Under the pieces are notes generated by a model. It was not told the DNA's origin. It searched no databases and saw only the letters and a list, made by a program, of their open reading frames with translations. Positions 5,553-10,985 of a stretch of 10,985 nucleotides of DNA are shown here, piece after piece. Origin of the DNA: Halobacteriales archaeon QH_10_70_21 (lineage in GTDB: Archaea; Halobacteriota; Halobacteria; Halobacteriales; Haloarculaceae); assembly GCA_003021325.1 (NCBI GenBank), contig PXQM01000047.1, forward strand, positions 1-10,985, written 5' to 3'. A program made the position numbers and the translations under genes. The stretch's first letter is position 1. The number at the start of each line of letters is the position of its first letter.

Positions 5553-5927
5553 ATGAACCACGCCCGCTCGGCCAAGAAGCGAACCGGCGGCCGACGCCGC
5601 CCGGTCCGGAAGAAGCAGAAGCACGAACAGGGGTCGGCGCCCACGGAGACCACTGTCGGCGAGGAGAAGCTGAAAATCGCCGAGACGCGCGGCGGCAACA
5701 CGAAGGTGCGGGCCATCGCCCGCAGCGTCGCCAGCGTCGCCACCGGCGACGGCGTCGTGAACGCCGACATCGAGGACGTCGTCGAGAACCCCTCGGACCC
5801 GAACTACGTCCGGCGGAACATCATCACGAGGGGCGCCGTCGTCGAGACGTCGGCCGGTCGCGCCCGCGTGACCTCCCGTCCCGGCCAGGACGGCCAGGTC
5901 AACGCGGTCCTGGTCGACGAGGAGTAA
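5553..5927 (+). CDS. rps8e: 30S ribosomal protein S8e
   Basis: A 124-residue archaeal/eukaryotic-type small-subunit protein with no bacterial counterpart. The basic N-terminus carries RSAKKRTGGRRRPVRKKQK. The conserved TRGGNTKVRA motif follows at about 45-54, and the C-terminal strand region contains NYVRRNIITRGAVVETSAGRARVTSRPGQDG. Length is normal for archaeal S8e (roughly 120-130). The basic N-terminus stands out among the acidic neighbours and is expected for rRNA binding. It appears to be transcribed alone, with divergent or opposing neighbours on both sides. Confidence is very high. Confidence 0.97.
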   Translation: MNHARSAKKRTGGRRRPVRKKQKHEQGSAPTETTVGEEKLKIAETRGGNTKVRAIARSVASVATGDGVVNADIEDVVENPSDPNYVRRNIITRGAVVETSAGRARVTSRPGQDGQVNAVLVDEE

Positions 5928-5965
5928 CGCCTCTTTCGTCGCAGTTCGGGGCGGAGCGCGGCCGC

Positions 5966-6676
5966 TCAGGGGAACTCCCGGAGCGCCTCGAGCACGTCCG
6001 GAAGCGGCAGCGTCGTCGTCGACAGCGAGACGCCGTCGGCGCGTGCCAGCGCCGGCGCGTGCTCCCAGAGGTCGTCCCGCTCGATGCCGTGCAGCACGAC
6101 CGCCGACGGCGTCGGCGTGACGACGCGCAGCGCCACGAGCGGTGACTCCCCGCGGGTGACGCCGGTGAAGACGAGCGCGCGGTTGGTCGACTGGCCGTAG
6201 AGCCGGTAGAACTCCTCGCTGGAGAGCCGCTTGATGGCCTCGACGCTGTTGATGACGGTGTGGCCGGCGATGGCCTCGGCCCGTCCGGTGACCGGCGTCT
6301 CCGCCTCGATGGCGCGCAGGAACCGCCGCAGCGGCACCGTCGTCTCGTACTCGCGGAGGTCGTGGACGACGTCCTGGTCGAAGCCCGCCGACAGCACGCG
6401 GGCGTGCTGGCGGACGCGGTCGCCGCCGCGGCGCTCGTCGACGGAGAGGAGCCCCTCGACGACCCGGCTGACCACCTGCACCCCCGGGTTCTCCCGGCGC
6501 CCGCTCTCGTAGTCGGAGATGACCGACGCCGACACGGCCAGCTCCTCGGCGAGCCGGGTCTGGGTGACGTCGAACTCCTCGCGCCACTTCCGGAGCGTCG
6601 CCCCCGGGTCATCCGACAGGGCCACTTCCCCGGCGATTCGCTCGGCCAGTTCCACGCGCGGCTCGCGCATGCCCAT
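5966..6676 (-). CDS. XRE-family (HTH) transcriptional regulator with C-terminal domain
   Basis: A 236-residue predicted DNA-binding protein. The helix-turn-helix at about 26-77 is of the Cro/C1 type: LRKWREEFDVTQTRLAEELAVSASVISDYESGRR. Archaeal regulators of the COG1709 kind share this helix-turn-helix with a larger alpha/beta C-terminal domain, here about 100-236, containing VINSVEAIKRLSSEEFYRLYGQS and RALVFTGVTRGESPLVALRVV. The ligand is unknown. Two start ATGs are possible, 6676 and 6670. The second fits leaderless spacing from the TATA-like box better (27 bases against 21), so the real protein may begin at MREPRVEL. It stands alone, convergent with rps8e and divergent from the DUF457 pair, 72 bases away, which it could plausibly regulate. 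Confidence 0.85.
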   Translation of the reverse strand: MGMREPRVELAERIAGEVALSDDPGATLRKWREEFDVTQTRLAEELAVSASVISDYESGRRENPGVQVVSRVVEGLLSVDERRGGDRVRQHARVLSAGFDQDVVHDLREYETTVPLRRFLRAIEAETPVTGRAEAIAGHTVINSVEAIKRLSSEEFYRLYGQSTNRALVFTGVTRGESPLVALRVVTPTPSAVVLHGIERDDLWEHAPALARADGVSLSTTTLPLPDVLEALREFP

Positions 6677-6693
6677 CGATGGGCGGCCGCCGA

Positions 6694-6700
6694 CATAAGC
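6694..6700 (-). promoter_or_regulatory. TATA-like box for the XRE regulator
   Basis: The minus strand reads gcttatg, centred 27 bases before the ATG at 6670 and 21 before the one at 6676. Confidence 0.45.
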
Positions 6701-6714
6701 CTCCCCTCGCCAGC

Positions 6715-6722
6715 GAATTTAT
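6715..6722 (+). promoter_or_regulatory. TATA-like box for the 6749-8574 operon
   Basis: The sequence gaatttat is centred about 30 bases before the ATG at 6749. It is the only promoter candidate for the three-gene unit. Confidence 0.5.
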
Positions 6723-6748
6723 CCCCCCCTGGCCCCACTGTCCCGGCA

Positions 6749-7393
6749 ATGCCGCCGACCCTCGTGACCGTCGCGGTCGGGGTGCTGTTGGGGGTCGCGC
6801 TGCTGGGAGCCGCCTTCGACCGCCGCTCGCTCGCGCTCGTGGCGGTCGTCGCCGCGCTGCCGGACCTCGACGCCGTTCTCAGCCTGTGGATTCGGGGGGC
6901 GACGAACGCTGCCCTGCACACGGTCTTCATCCCGCTGGGCGCCGCCGTCGCCCTCTACTACGACACCGCCCGCGAGGAGTCGTGGCTCCGGGCGCGCTAC
7001 GGCTGGTACGGCGTCCGGGTCGCCTGGGTCACCGTCGCCGTCTACGCCGTCGCCGGCATCGGGATGGACCTGTTCAACGTCGAGAGCGCGGCCGTCCTCT
7101 ACCCGCTGTCGAACCGGTACTTCTCGGTCGTCGGCAGGCTGGTCCTCTCGACGCAGGAGGGGGTCATCCAGACCTACCTCGAGGTGGGCGACGGCTGGCT
7201 CGCGGCCGCGTCGAGTGGAACGACCGAGACGCGCCACGTCCCCTCGTGGGTGAACCCGACGCCCGGCACCGACAATCCGCCGGACGCCGACCGGACGGTC
7301 CGCATCGTCGACTCGGGCTGGCAGCTGGTCGTGGTCGTCGCCGCCGCCGCGGCGGTGCCGGCCCGCTTCCTCGTCGAACGGAGGGGTCGCTGA
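6749..7393 (+). CDS. DUF457/YdjM-like membrane protein, degenerate paralogue (copy 1)
   Basis: A 214-residue multi-pass membrane protein, homologous without gaps to the next gene over about the first 120 residues. Shared landmarks are the DRR at 24-26, PDxD at 38-41, H57, the YxDTxRE turn at 70-76, YGVRVAWV at 87-94, D107 and YP at 118-119. Relative to copy 2 it lacks the candidate metal-binding histidines at 7 (Thr), 52 (Thr), 99 (Tyr), 103 (Gly) and 110 (Asn), while retaining D39, D41, H57 and D107. The family is annotated as membrane-bound metal-dependent hydrolase, largely from conserved His/Asp. This copy may therefore be catalytically inactive or a structural partner. An extramembrane region at about 150-190 precedes a final helix (WQLVVVVAAAAAVPARFLV). 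Its stop overlaps the start of copy 2 (tgatg). Confidence 0.8.
   Translation: MPPTLVTVAVGVLLGVALLGAAFDRRSLALVAVVAALPDLDAVLSLWIRGATNAALHTVFIPLGAAVALYYDTAREESWLRARYGWYGVRVAWVTVAVYAVAGIGMDLFNVESAAVLYPLSNRYFSVVGRLVLSTQEGVIQTYLEVGDGWLAAASSGTTETRHVPSWVNPTPGTDNPPDADRTVRIVDSGWQLVVVVAAAAAVPARFLVERRGR
7380..7386 (+). promoter_or_regulatory. Strong Shine-Dalgarno for copy 2
   Basis: The sequence ggagggg lies 6 bases before the ATG at 7393, inside the end of copy 1. Its presence contrasts with the leaderless first genes and supports translation of copy 2 from a shared mRNA. Confidence 0.65.
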
Positions 7394-8058
7394 TGCCCTC
7401 CTCGGTCGTCCATGCCGGGTTCGCGTTCCTGATGGGGGTCGGACTCCTGGGGACCCACTACGACCGCCGCGCGCTCGTCGTGCTCGCCGGGGTCATCCTG
7501 TTCCCGGACGCCGACACGCTCGCCGGGCTGGTCATCGACGGCGCCCACCGGGCGCTGTTGCACAACCTCCTCCTGCCCGTGCTGGCCGGGGCGCTGCTGT
7601 ACTGGGACACGACCCGCGAGGGGTCGTTGCTCCGGGAGCGGGCCGGCGCCTACGGCGTCCGGGTCGCCTGGGTCGGCCTCTTCGTCCACGTCTTCGCCCA
7701 CGTCGCGCTCGACTGGTTCCACCTCGAGGGCGTCAACCTGTTCTACCCCGCAGTCGACCGGTTCTTCGAGCTGAGCGGGGAGGCGTACCTCTCGACCGCC
7801 GACGGCTTCGTCCAGACGTTCGTCGAGGTGGCCCCGGACCCCGAGACGGGGACGACGACCGTCGACGCCGGCCAGGGCGGCACGACCGAGGACACCCAGG
7901 TCGCCAACCCGGCCCAGCCGTCCGACGACCCCGACCCCGGACCGACCGACCGCCGGGCTCCCATCGCCGTCCAGGGGTGGCAGCTGTACCTCGTCGTCAC
8001 GGGCCTCGTCACCCTCGGCGCGAAGAAGCTACAGTCCTCGCCCCCGGACGGAGAGTAG
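7393..8058 (+). CDS. DUF457/YdjM-like membrane-bound metal-dependent hydrolase (copy 2)
   Basis: A 221-residue multi-pass membrane protein that keeps the full set of candidate ligands: H7, D39 and D41 (FPDADT), H52 and H57 (HRALLH), H99, H103, D107 and H110 (VHVFAHVALDWFH). In the YbcI/YdjM (DUF457) family these form a membrane-embedded metal site. One studied relative group acts on lipids or is linked to the SOS response, but the reaction here is unknown. Residues about 150-195 are a polar, Thr/Asp/Pro-rich extramembrane segment. A last helix at about 198-212 precedes a short positively charged end. The gene overlaps copy 1 by one base, is preceded by a ggagg ribosome-binding site and abuts the acetyltransferase. 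Tandem duplication within the operon is clear from the sequence. Confidence 0.82.
   Translation: MPSSVVHAGFAFLMGVGLLGTHYDRRALVVLAGVILFPDADTLAGLVIDGAHRALLHNLLLPVLAGALLYWDTTREGSLLRERAGAYGVRVAWVGLFVHVFAHVALDWFHLEGVNLFYPAVDRFFELSGEAYLSTADGFVQTFVEVAPDPETGTTTVDAGQGGTTEDTQVANPAQPSDDPDPGPTDRRAPIAVQGWQLYLVVTGLVTLGAKKLQSSPPDGE
8049..8054 (+). promoter_or_regulatory. Shine-Dalgarno for the GNAT gene
   Basis: The sequence cggaga ends 4 bases before the ATG at 8059 and overlaps the last codons of copy 2. It is a modest match to the anti-16S sequence. Confidence 0.45.
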
Positions 8059-8574
8059 ATGGACGCCACGGACCCGACGCTCCGGCCGTACGACCCCGGC
8101 GCCGACCGCGACGCCCTCTGGTCGCTGAAGCGGGCCTTCGAGACCGGGCTGGGCGCGGCCGGCGACGAGGCCAAGGCCGCGACCTACGAGAGCAAGCTCA
8201 CCGACGAGTACCGACGGCGGTGGCTGGCGTGGGTGGACCGCTGTATCGCCGACGAGCCGCGCTGTGTGACGGTCGTGGCCGACGGCGACGAGGGGGCGCC
8301 CGTCGGCTACGTCTTCCTGCTGCCGGAGCGGCTCTCGTTCGTCTGGGACGCGGCGGTCGTCAACGAGATCTACGTCGCTCCGGACCACCGAGGGACCGGC
8401 CTGGCGGACGAGCTGCTCGGGGCGGCGACGGCGCTGGCCCGCGAGCAGGAGCTCCCGTTGGACCGGCTGCTCCTGGACGTCGACCCGGAGAACGAGCGCG
8501 CCCGCGCCTTCTACGACCGGCACGGCTTCGAGCCGTGGGGCGAGGTGGTCGCGCGGGGACTACGAGAGGACTGA
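8059..8574 (+). CDS. GNAT family N-acetyltransferase
   Basis: A 171-residue cytoplasmic acetyl-CoA-dependent transferase. Motif A is VNEIYVAPDHRGTGLADELL at about 101-120, with the acetyl-CoA pyrophosphate loop at DHRGTGLA. Motif B is LDVDPENERARAFYDRHGFEP at about 139-159, with the Asn and Tyr typical of small-molecule or N-terminal acetylases. The acceptor substrate cannot be told. The ATG follows the stop of copy 2 with no gap, and a Shine-Dalgarno-like sequence precedes it, so it is the third gene of the 6749 operon. The 3' end overlaps the convergent membrane-protein gene by 15 bases. Confidence 0.92.
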   Translation: MDATDPTLRPYDPGADRDALWSLKRAFETGLGAAGDEAKAATYESKLTDEYRRRWLAWVDRCIADEPRCVTVVADGDEGAPVGYVFLLPERLSFVWDAAVVNEIYVAPDHRGTGLADELLGAATALAREQELPLDRLLLDVDPENERARAFYDRHGFEPWGEVVARGLRED

Positions 8575-9141
8575 TTGCTCGTCGGCGGTCGCCGCCGCGA
8601 CCGCGCCGCCGATAGCGCCGAAGACGACCGGGTACAGGACGCCGGCGACGACGATGGCAGGCAGGAGGTCCGGCTGGCCGCTGGCGCCGCCCGCCTCGAC
8701 GCGGAAGAGGAACGCACCGACGACCGAGAGCAGCAGGTATCCCGGAGCGACGAGGGCGCCGGTGACTGCCCCCTCGGCGGGGTCCACGGAGCCGCTGTAC
8801 CGGGCGAGCGCGACGCCAGCGATAATCAAAAGCGCCGGCGGGATCAGGTACAGCAGGGCGGCGAAGCCGTCCTCACCGCCGACGAAGTTGGTGGTTCCGG
8901 TTCCGAAAAAGCCCGCGTCGATGAGCGTGTCGACGAAGTGGGCGTTGAAGAACACCCAGCCGACGAGTTCGTACGTCGCGTCGCCGTCGCCGAACGTCTG
9001 TGCGAACTGGTTGAGCCTCGACTCCCGGACGTCGGAGCCGACCAGCAGGTACGCGAGGACGTACCCGAGAATCCAGGCGGCGAGGCCGGCGGCGGCGCCG
9101 ACGACGTACGGTCGCCCGGCAGTATCTTGACCGACTGACAT
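8560..9141 (-). CDS. Five-helix membrane protein, unknown function
   Basis: A 193-residue integral membrane protein with predicted helices at about 12-35, 58-78, 93-115, 124-146 and 160-184. A polar loop (about 36-57) carries VRESRLNQFAQTFGDGDATYELVGW. The small-residue-rich last helix (GAIGGAVAAATA) suggests close packing. There is no cleavable signal peptide pattern or transporter motif that I recognise; it looks like a haloarchaea-specific family. The ATG at 9141 is fixed by the best promoter in the window, a run of six T plus ata, 26 bases upstream. It is convergent with, and overlaps by 15 bases, the GNAT gene. Confidence 0.78.
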   Translation of the reverse strand: MSVGQDTAGRPYVVGAAAGLAAWILGYVLAYLLVGSDVRESRLNQFAQTFGDGDATYELVGWVFFNAHFVDTLIDAGFFGTGTTNFVGGEDGFAALLYLIPPALLIIAGVALARYSGSVDPAEGAVTGALVAPGYLLLSVVGAFLFRVEAGGASGQPDLLPAIVVAGVLYPVVFGAIGGAVAAATADEQSVLS

Positions 9142-9161
9142 ACGTCCGGGACGACGCCGTG

Positions 9162-9172
9162 GTATAAAAAAT
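9162..9172 (-). promoter_or_regulatory. Strong TATA box for the 9141 membrane-protein gene
   Basis: On the minus strand the sequence reads attttttatac, the closest match to the haloarchaeal consensus in this window. It is centred about 26 bases before the ATG and lies in the 45-base gap after the TatD-like gene. Confidence 0.7.
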
Positions 9173-9186
9173 CGTTTGTGGCCGGG

Positions 9187-10023
9187 TCACGCCAGGGTGG
9201 CTTCGGTGTCGACGCCGTAGACGCGGGCGGGCGTCTCGACGTGCGCGCGGCGCAGCGGCGCCTCGTACCCCTCTTCGGCGAGCCAGGTCGTCCGGCGCGG
9301 GACCGTCCGCGGGCCGAAGACCGCCCCCGGCCGGTCGGGGTCGTCGATGAAGTCCGTCTCGATGAAGAACGGCCACTCGCCCTCGCAGGCCCGCTCGAGT
9401 TCGTCCTTGTCGCAGATGACGCTCGGGATGGGGCCCTCGGTTCGGCCGCTGGCGTAGTGTTTGACCACCCGCTCGCGGGGGAGGCCGGCGGCCTCTGACC
9501 ACTCGGCGACCTGCCGGAAGTCCTCGCCGCCCTCGGTGTGGAGCTGGACGGCACAGCCGACCTCGGCGCCACGTTCGAAGGCGTGCCGCATCACATCGTT
9601 GGAGGCGTCCCAGACCGACTCCTCGACGTCGTAGTGGGGACGGCCGGACTTGATGGCCAGCGCCGGTCCCTCGGCGACGTACTCGGCGGCGACATCGAGG
9701 CCGGTCCTCATCAGGTCGGCCGCCGCCCCGGGCTCGTACCCGCGGTCGACGAGCTGTGAGATGAGCGCCGGGTGGACCCCCAGGACGGGCCAGGCGCGGC
9801 CCGGCAGTATCTCGTCGGCCGCCCGGGCCACCTCGATGGTGATATCGAACGTTTCGCGGAAGCCGTCGGCACCGTCGACCTCGCCGACCAGGTTCCAGGA
9901 AGGCTTGTTCAGCACGTTTAGGTGGGTGCCGCCTGCGTCGGCGAACTCGGCGGCCGCCTCGGCGCCGCGGCCGTTGACCGGGTCCAGGTGGAGGTGGTTG
10001 TCGAGGACTGGTCCGTCGTACAT
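9187..10023 (-). CDS. TatD-family metal-dependent hydrolase
   Basis: A 278-residue amidohydrolase-fold protein, the usual TatD size. Metal-binding landmarks in order are DNHLHLDP (H10, H12), GVHP (H84), QLHTEGG (H162), VVKHYASGR (H189) and IETDFIDD (D224). TatD relatives are metal-dependent hydrolases, several shown to be DNases, but archaeal relatives are diverse and the substrate here is unproven. The start is the ATG at 10023, 27 bases after a TATA-like box. The open frame extends to an upstream GTG that would swallow that box. The gene follows the exchanger remnant on the same strand with its own promoter. Confidence 0.88.
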   Translation of the reverse strand: MYDGPVLDNHLHLDPVNGRGAEAAAEFADAGGTHLNVLNKPSWNLVGEVDGADGFRETFDITIEVARAADEILPGRAWPVLGVHPALISQLVDRGYEPGAAADLMRTGLDVAAEYVAEGPALAIKSGRPHYDVEESVWDASNDVMRHAFERGAEVGCAVQLHTEGGEDFRQVAEWSEAAGLPRERVVKHYASGRTEGPIPSVICDKDELERACEGEWPFFIETDFIDDPDRPGAVFGPRTVPRRTTWLAEEGYEAPLRRAHVETPARVYGVDTEATLA

Positions 10024-10046
10024 GCCAGCCCGTTCGGCCGGTCGGG

Positions 10047-10054
10047 GCAAAAGC
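10047..10054 (-). promoter_or_regulatory. TATA-like box for the TatD-family gene
   Basis: On the minus strand the sequence reads cgcttttg, centred about 27 bases before the ATG at 10023. It decides that start over the upstream in-frame GTG. Confidence 0.45.
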
Positions 10055-10096
10055 GGCACGCTCGCGCGACGGGCGGCGGCCGGTCGGGGACCACCC

Positions 10097-10381
10097 TCAC
10101 ACCCGGATGAGTCCGAACACGCCGACGACCTCTCCGACGACCCATCCGGCGAAGACGACGTAGGCGGCCAGGAGCGCGTACGATTCCGTCCCGCTGAGCG
10201 ACAGGTCGGTCCGGAGGGCGGTGAAAAGGAGGATGGTCGCGAGGGTCAGCACCCCCATCATCGGCGCCGCGATGGAGAACGAGACCGGCGCACTCCCGGC
10301 GACGAGCACCCCGAATGGAATCGCCACGAGCAGGTCGAACGTGTTGCTCCCGAGGACGTTCCCGAGGCTGCGTTCTGGAGC
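10097..10381 (-). pseudogene. 3' remnant of a Na+/Ca2+ exchanger-family (CaCA) gene
   Basis: The 94 decodable residues begin APERSLGNVLGSNTFDLLVAI. GNVLGSNxFDLL is the hallmark of the second alpha-repeat (ion-binding) of calcium/cation antiporters. Three hydrophobic segments and the natural C-terminus (GVVGEVVG-like region, ending LIRV) follow. A complete protein would be about 300 residues or more with a first alpha-repeat, and nothing of that lies upstream. Instead the sequence passes directly into an NYN-domain gene in another frame. No promoter or start precedes the remnant. A 76-codon piece from an internal start near 10327 could be read but would be a non-functional fragment. The gene was most likely truncated by a deletion; an assembly error is the alternative. 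Confidence 0.8.
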
Positions 10382-10782
10382 GCGTCCGAGCGGCCGTAGA
10401 CCCCGGGCGCGACGGCGACGGTCCGGATACCCCGCTTGGCCGCCGTCTCCAGGACCGGCTTGAAGTCGGTGTCCCGGGAGACGACGACGAGCGTGTCGAT
10501 ACGGCCGGCGGTGCTGGCCTCGACCGCGTCGACGGCGAGCTTCACGTCGACATCGCCGCTGGTGGTCAGCACCTCGAAGCCGCGGGCCTCCGCCGCCTGG
10601 ATGAGGCCGGCGCCGGCGTTCTCGTCGACGTAGACCCTGGAGACGGCGATGGTTCCCTCCTCGCGGGCGATGGCACGGAGGTCGTCGAGGTCGACGTCGA
10701 ACTCCTCGCGGAAGACGTTCGGCCCGTCGACGAAGATACCGACCCGGGTCCGTCGCCCCCGGAGCCGGTCCAGCAGTCCCAT
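10258..10782 (-). CDS. NYN-domain (LabA/DUF88-like) putative RNase with a foreign out-of-frame tail
   Basis: The first 139 residues (10782 to about 10366) form a near-complete NYN/PIN-like nuclease core: VGIFVDGPN with D19, SGDVDVKLAVDA (D77, D79, D85), VVSRDTDF (D104, D106) and the APGVYGRSDALQNAA end motif. These acidic residues are those expected to hold Mg2+ in NYN ribonucleases, which process or degrade RNA. After NAA the frame runs into the exchanger remnant, giving a basic, Ser/Arg-rich tail of about 35 codons up to the stop at 10258. That tail is the exchanger segment read out of frame, not a natural domain. The original 3' end is therefore missing. The catalytic core could still fold. 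The start at 10782 has a TATA-like box 25 bases upstream; the divergent neighbour is gcvT. Confidence 0.78.
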   Translation of the reverse strand: MGLLDRLRGRRTRVGIFVDGPNVFREEFDVDLDDLRAIAREEGTIAVSRVYVDENAGAGLIQAAEARGFEVLTTSGDVDVKLAVDAVEASTAGRIDTLVVVSRDTDFKPVLETAAKRGIRTVAVAPGVYGRSDALQNAASGTSSGATRSTCSWRFHSGCSSPGVRRSRSPSRRR

Positions 10783-10803
10783 GTCGGCTCTGTGCGGCCC
10801 CCG

Positions 10804-10811
10804 GTCAAATC
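10804..10811 (-). promoter_or_regulatory. TATA-like box for the NYN gene
   Basis: On the minus strand the sequence reads gatttgac, centred about 25 bases before the ATG at 10782, in the 79-base divergent region shared with gcvT. Confidence 0.4.
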
Positions 10812-10831
10812 GCTGACGGTCGGACGGAAGG

Positions 10832-10838
10832 CCTTACT
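10832..10838 (+). promoter_or_regulatory. TATA-like box for gcvT
   Basis: The sequence ccttact is centred about 27 bases before the ATG at 10862. Confidence 0.4.
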
Positions 10839-10861
10839 CCCCGGGCCCCGAGGCGTCCGAC

Positions 10862-10985
10862 ATGTCGCTCCGAAGCCCGCCGCTATCGGCGGTCCACGCC
10901 GACGCCGAGGCGAAACTGACCGAGTTCGGCGGCTGGGAGATGCCCGTCGAGTTCGACTCCATCCGCACGGAACACGAGGCCGTCC
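10862..10985 (+). CDS. gcvT: Aminomethyltransferase (glycine cleavage T protein), N-terminal part
   Basis: Only the first 41 residues are in the window, but LTEFGGWEMPVEFDSI followed by RTEHEAV is the characteristic opening of GcvT. This protein transfers the methylene carbon of glycine from the lipoyl H protein to tetrahydrofolate and releases ammonia. The N-terminal MSLRSPPLSAVHADA also fits. The start at 10862 has a TATA-like box 27 bases before it, giving a leaderless transcript. The partner gcvH and gcvP genes usually follow in haloarchaea but lie outside the window. A sarcosine or dimethylglycine oxidase-type relative is less likely, given the direct N-terminal match. Confidence 0.9.
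   Translation, partial: MSLRSPPLSAVHADAEAKLTEFGGWEMPVEFDSIRTEHEAV

Noticed and set aside
5408..5770. N-terminal extension of the cupin reading frame to 5770
   Set aside because: The extension is antisense to rps8e and basic with clustered Cys/Phe, unlike the cupin. A TATA-like box sits 27 bases before the ATG at 5407.
10024..10059. Upstream GTG start for the TatD-family gene
   Set aside because: It would place the coding sequence over the TATA-like box. The added residues are basic and absent from the usual TatD opening, which begins just before DNHLH.

Overview
The window comes from a haloarchaeon. The DNA is very GC-rich and the predicted proteins are strongly acidic (D/E-rich). Ribosomal protein S8e marks it as archaeal. 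Almost every promoter-proximal start codon lies about 25-30 bases downstream of an AT-rich TATA-like box, which is the pattern of leaderless haloarchaeal transcripts. I see no tRNA, rRNA, CRISPR array or insertion sequence, and no gene-free stretch over 300 bases. The longest gap, 5408-5552, holds two back-to-back promoters and three short direct repeats.

Layout, left to right. (1) 2-1738, plus strand: the 3' end of an unrecognised acidic protein, type I isopentenyl-diphosphate isomerase (lipid precursor supply), a small two-helix membrane protein and a 63-residue helix-turn-helix-like protein. (2) 1735-4385, minus strand: an MmgE/PrpD family protein, a small acidic membrane protein and, upstream of the latter, a frameshifted zinc-type alcohol dehydrogenase/quinone reductase relative. 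(3) 4479-5096, plus: MoaB/Mog molybdopterin adenylyltransferase with a His/Asp-rich N-terminal tail. (4) 5093-5407, minus: a small cupin. (5) 5553-5927, plus: rps8e. (6) 5966-6676, minus: an XRE-type regulator. (7) 6749-8574, plus: a compact three-gene unit of two tandem paralogous membrane hydrolases (DUF457/YdjM-like) and a GNAT acetyltransferase. (8) 8560-10782, minus: a five-helix membrane protein, a TatD-type metal-dependent hydrolase, the 3' remnant of a Na+/Ca2+ exchanger-family gene and an NYN-domain nuclease relative whose 3' end runs out of frame into that remnant. (9) 10862-end, plus: the start of gcvT (glycine cleavage T protein).

Most of this is ordinary chromosomal content, and I see no new multi-gene defence or mobile system. 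The most notable points are two apparent deletion scars (the dehydrogenase at about 4296 and the NYN/exchanger junction at about 10370), the tandem hydrolase pair in which one copy has lost most of its candidate metal-binding histidines, an isomerase with Ala in place of the classical catalytic Cys, the His-rich MoaB tail, two convergent gene pairs whose stop codons interlock in the same CTAG tetranucleotide, and an approximately 30-base-spaced direct repeat between the cupin and rps8e.
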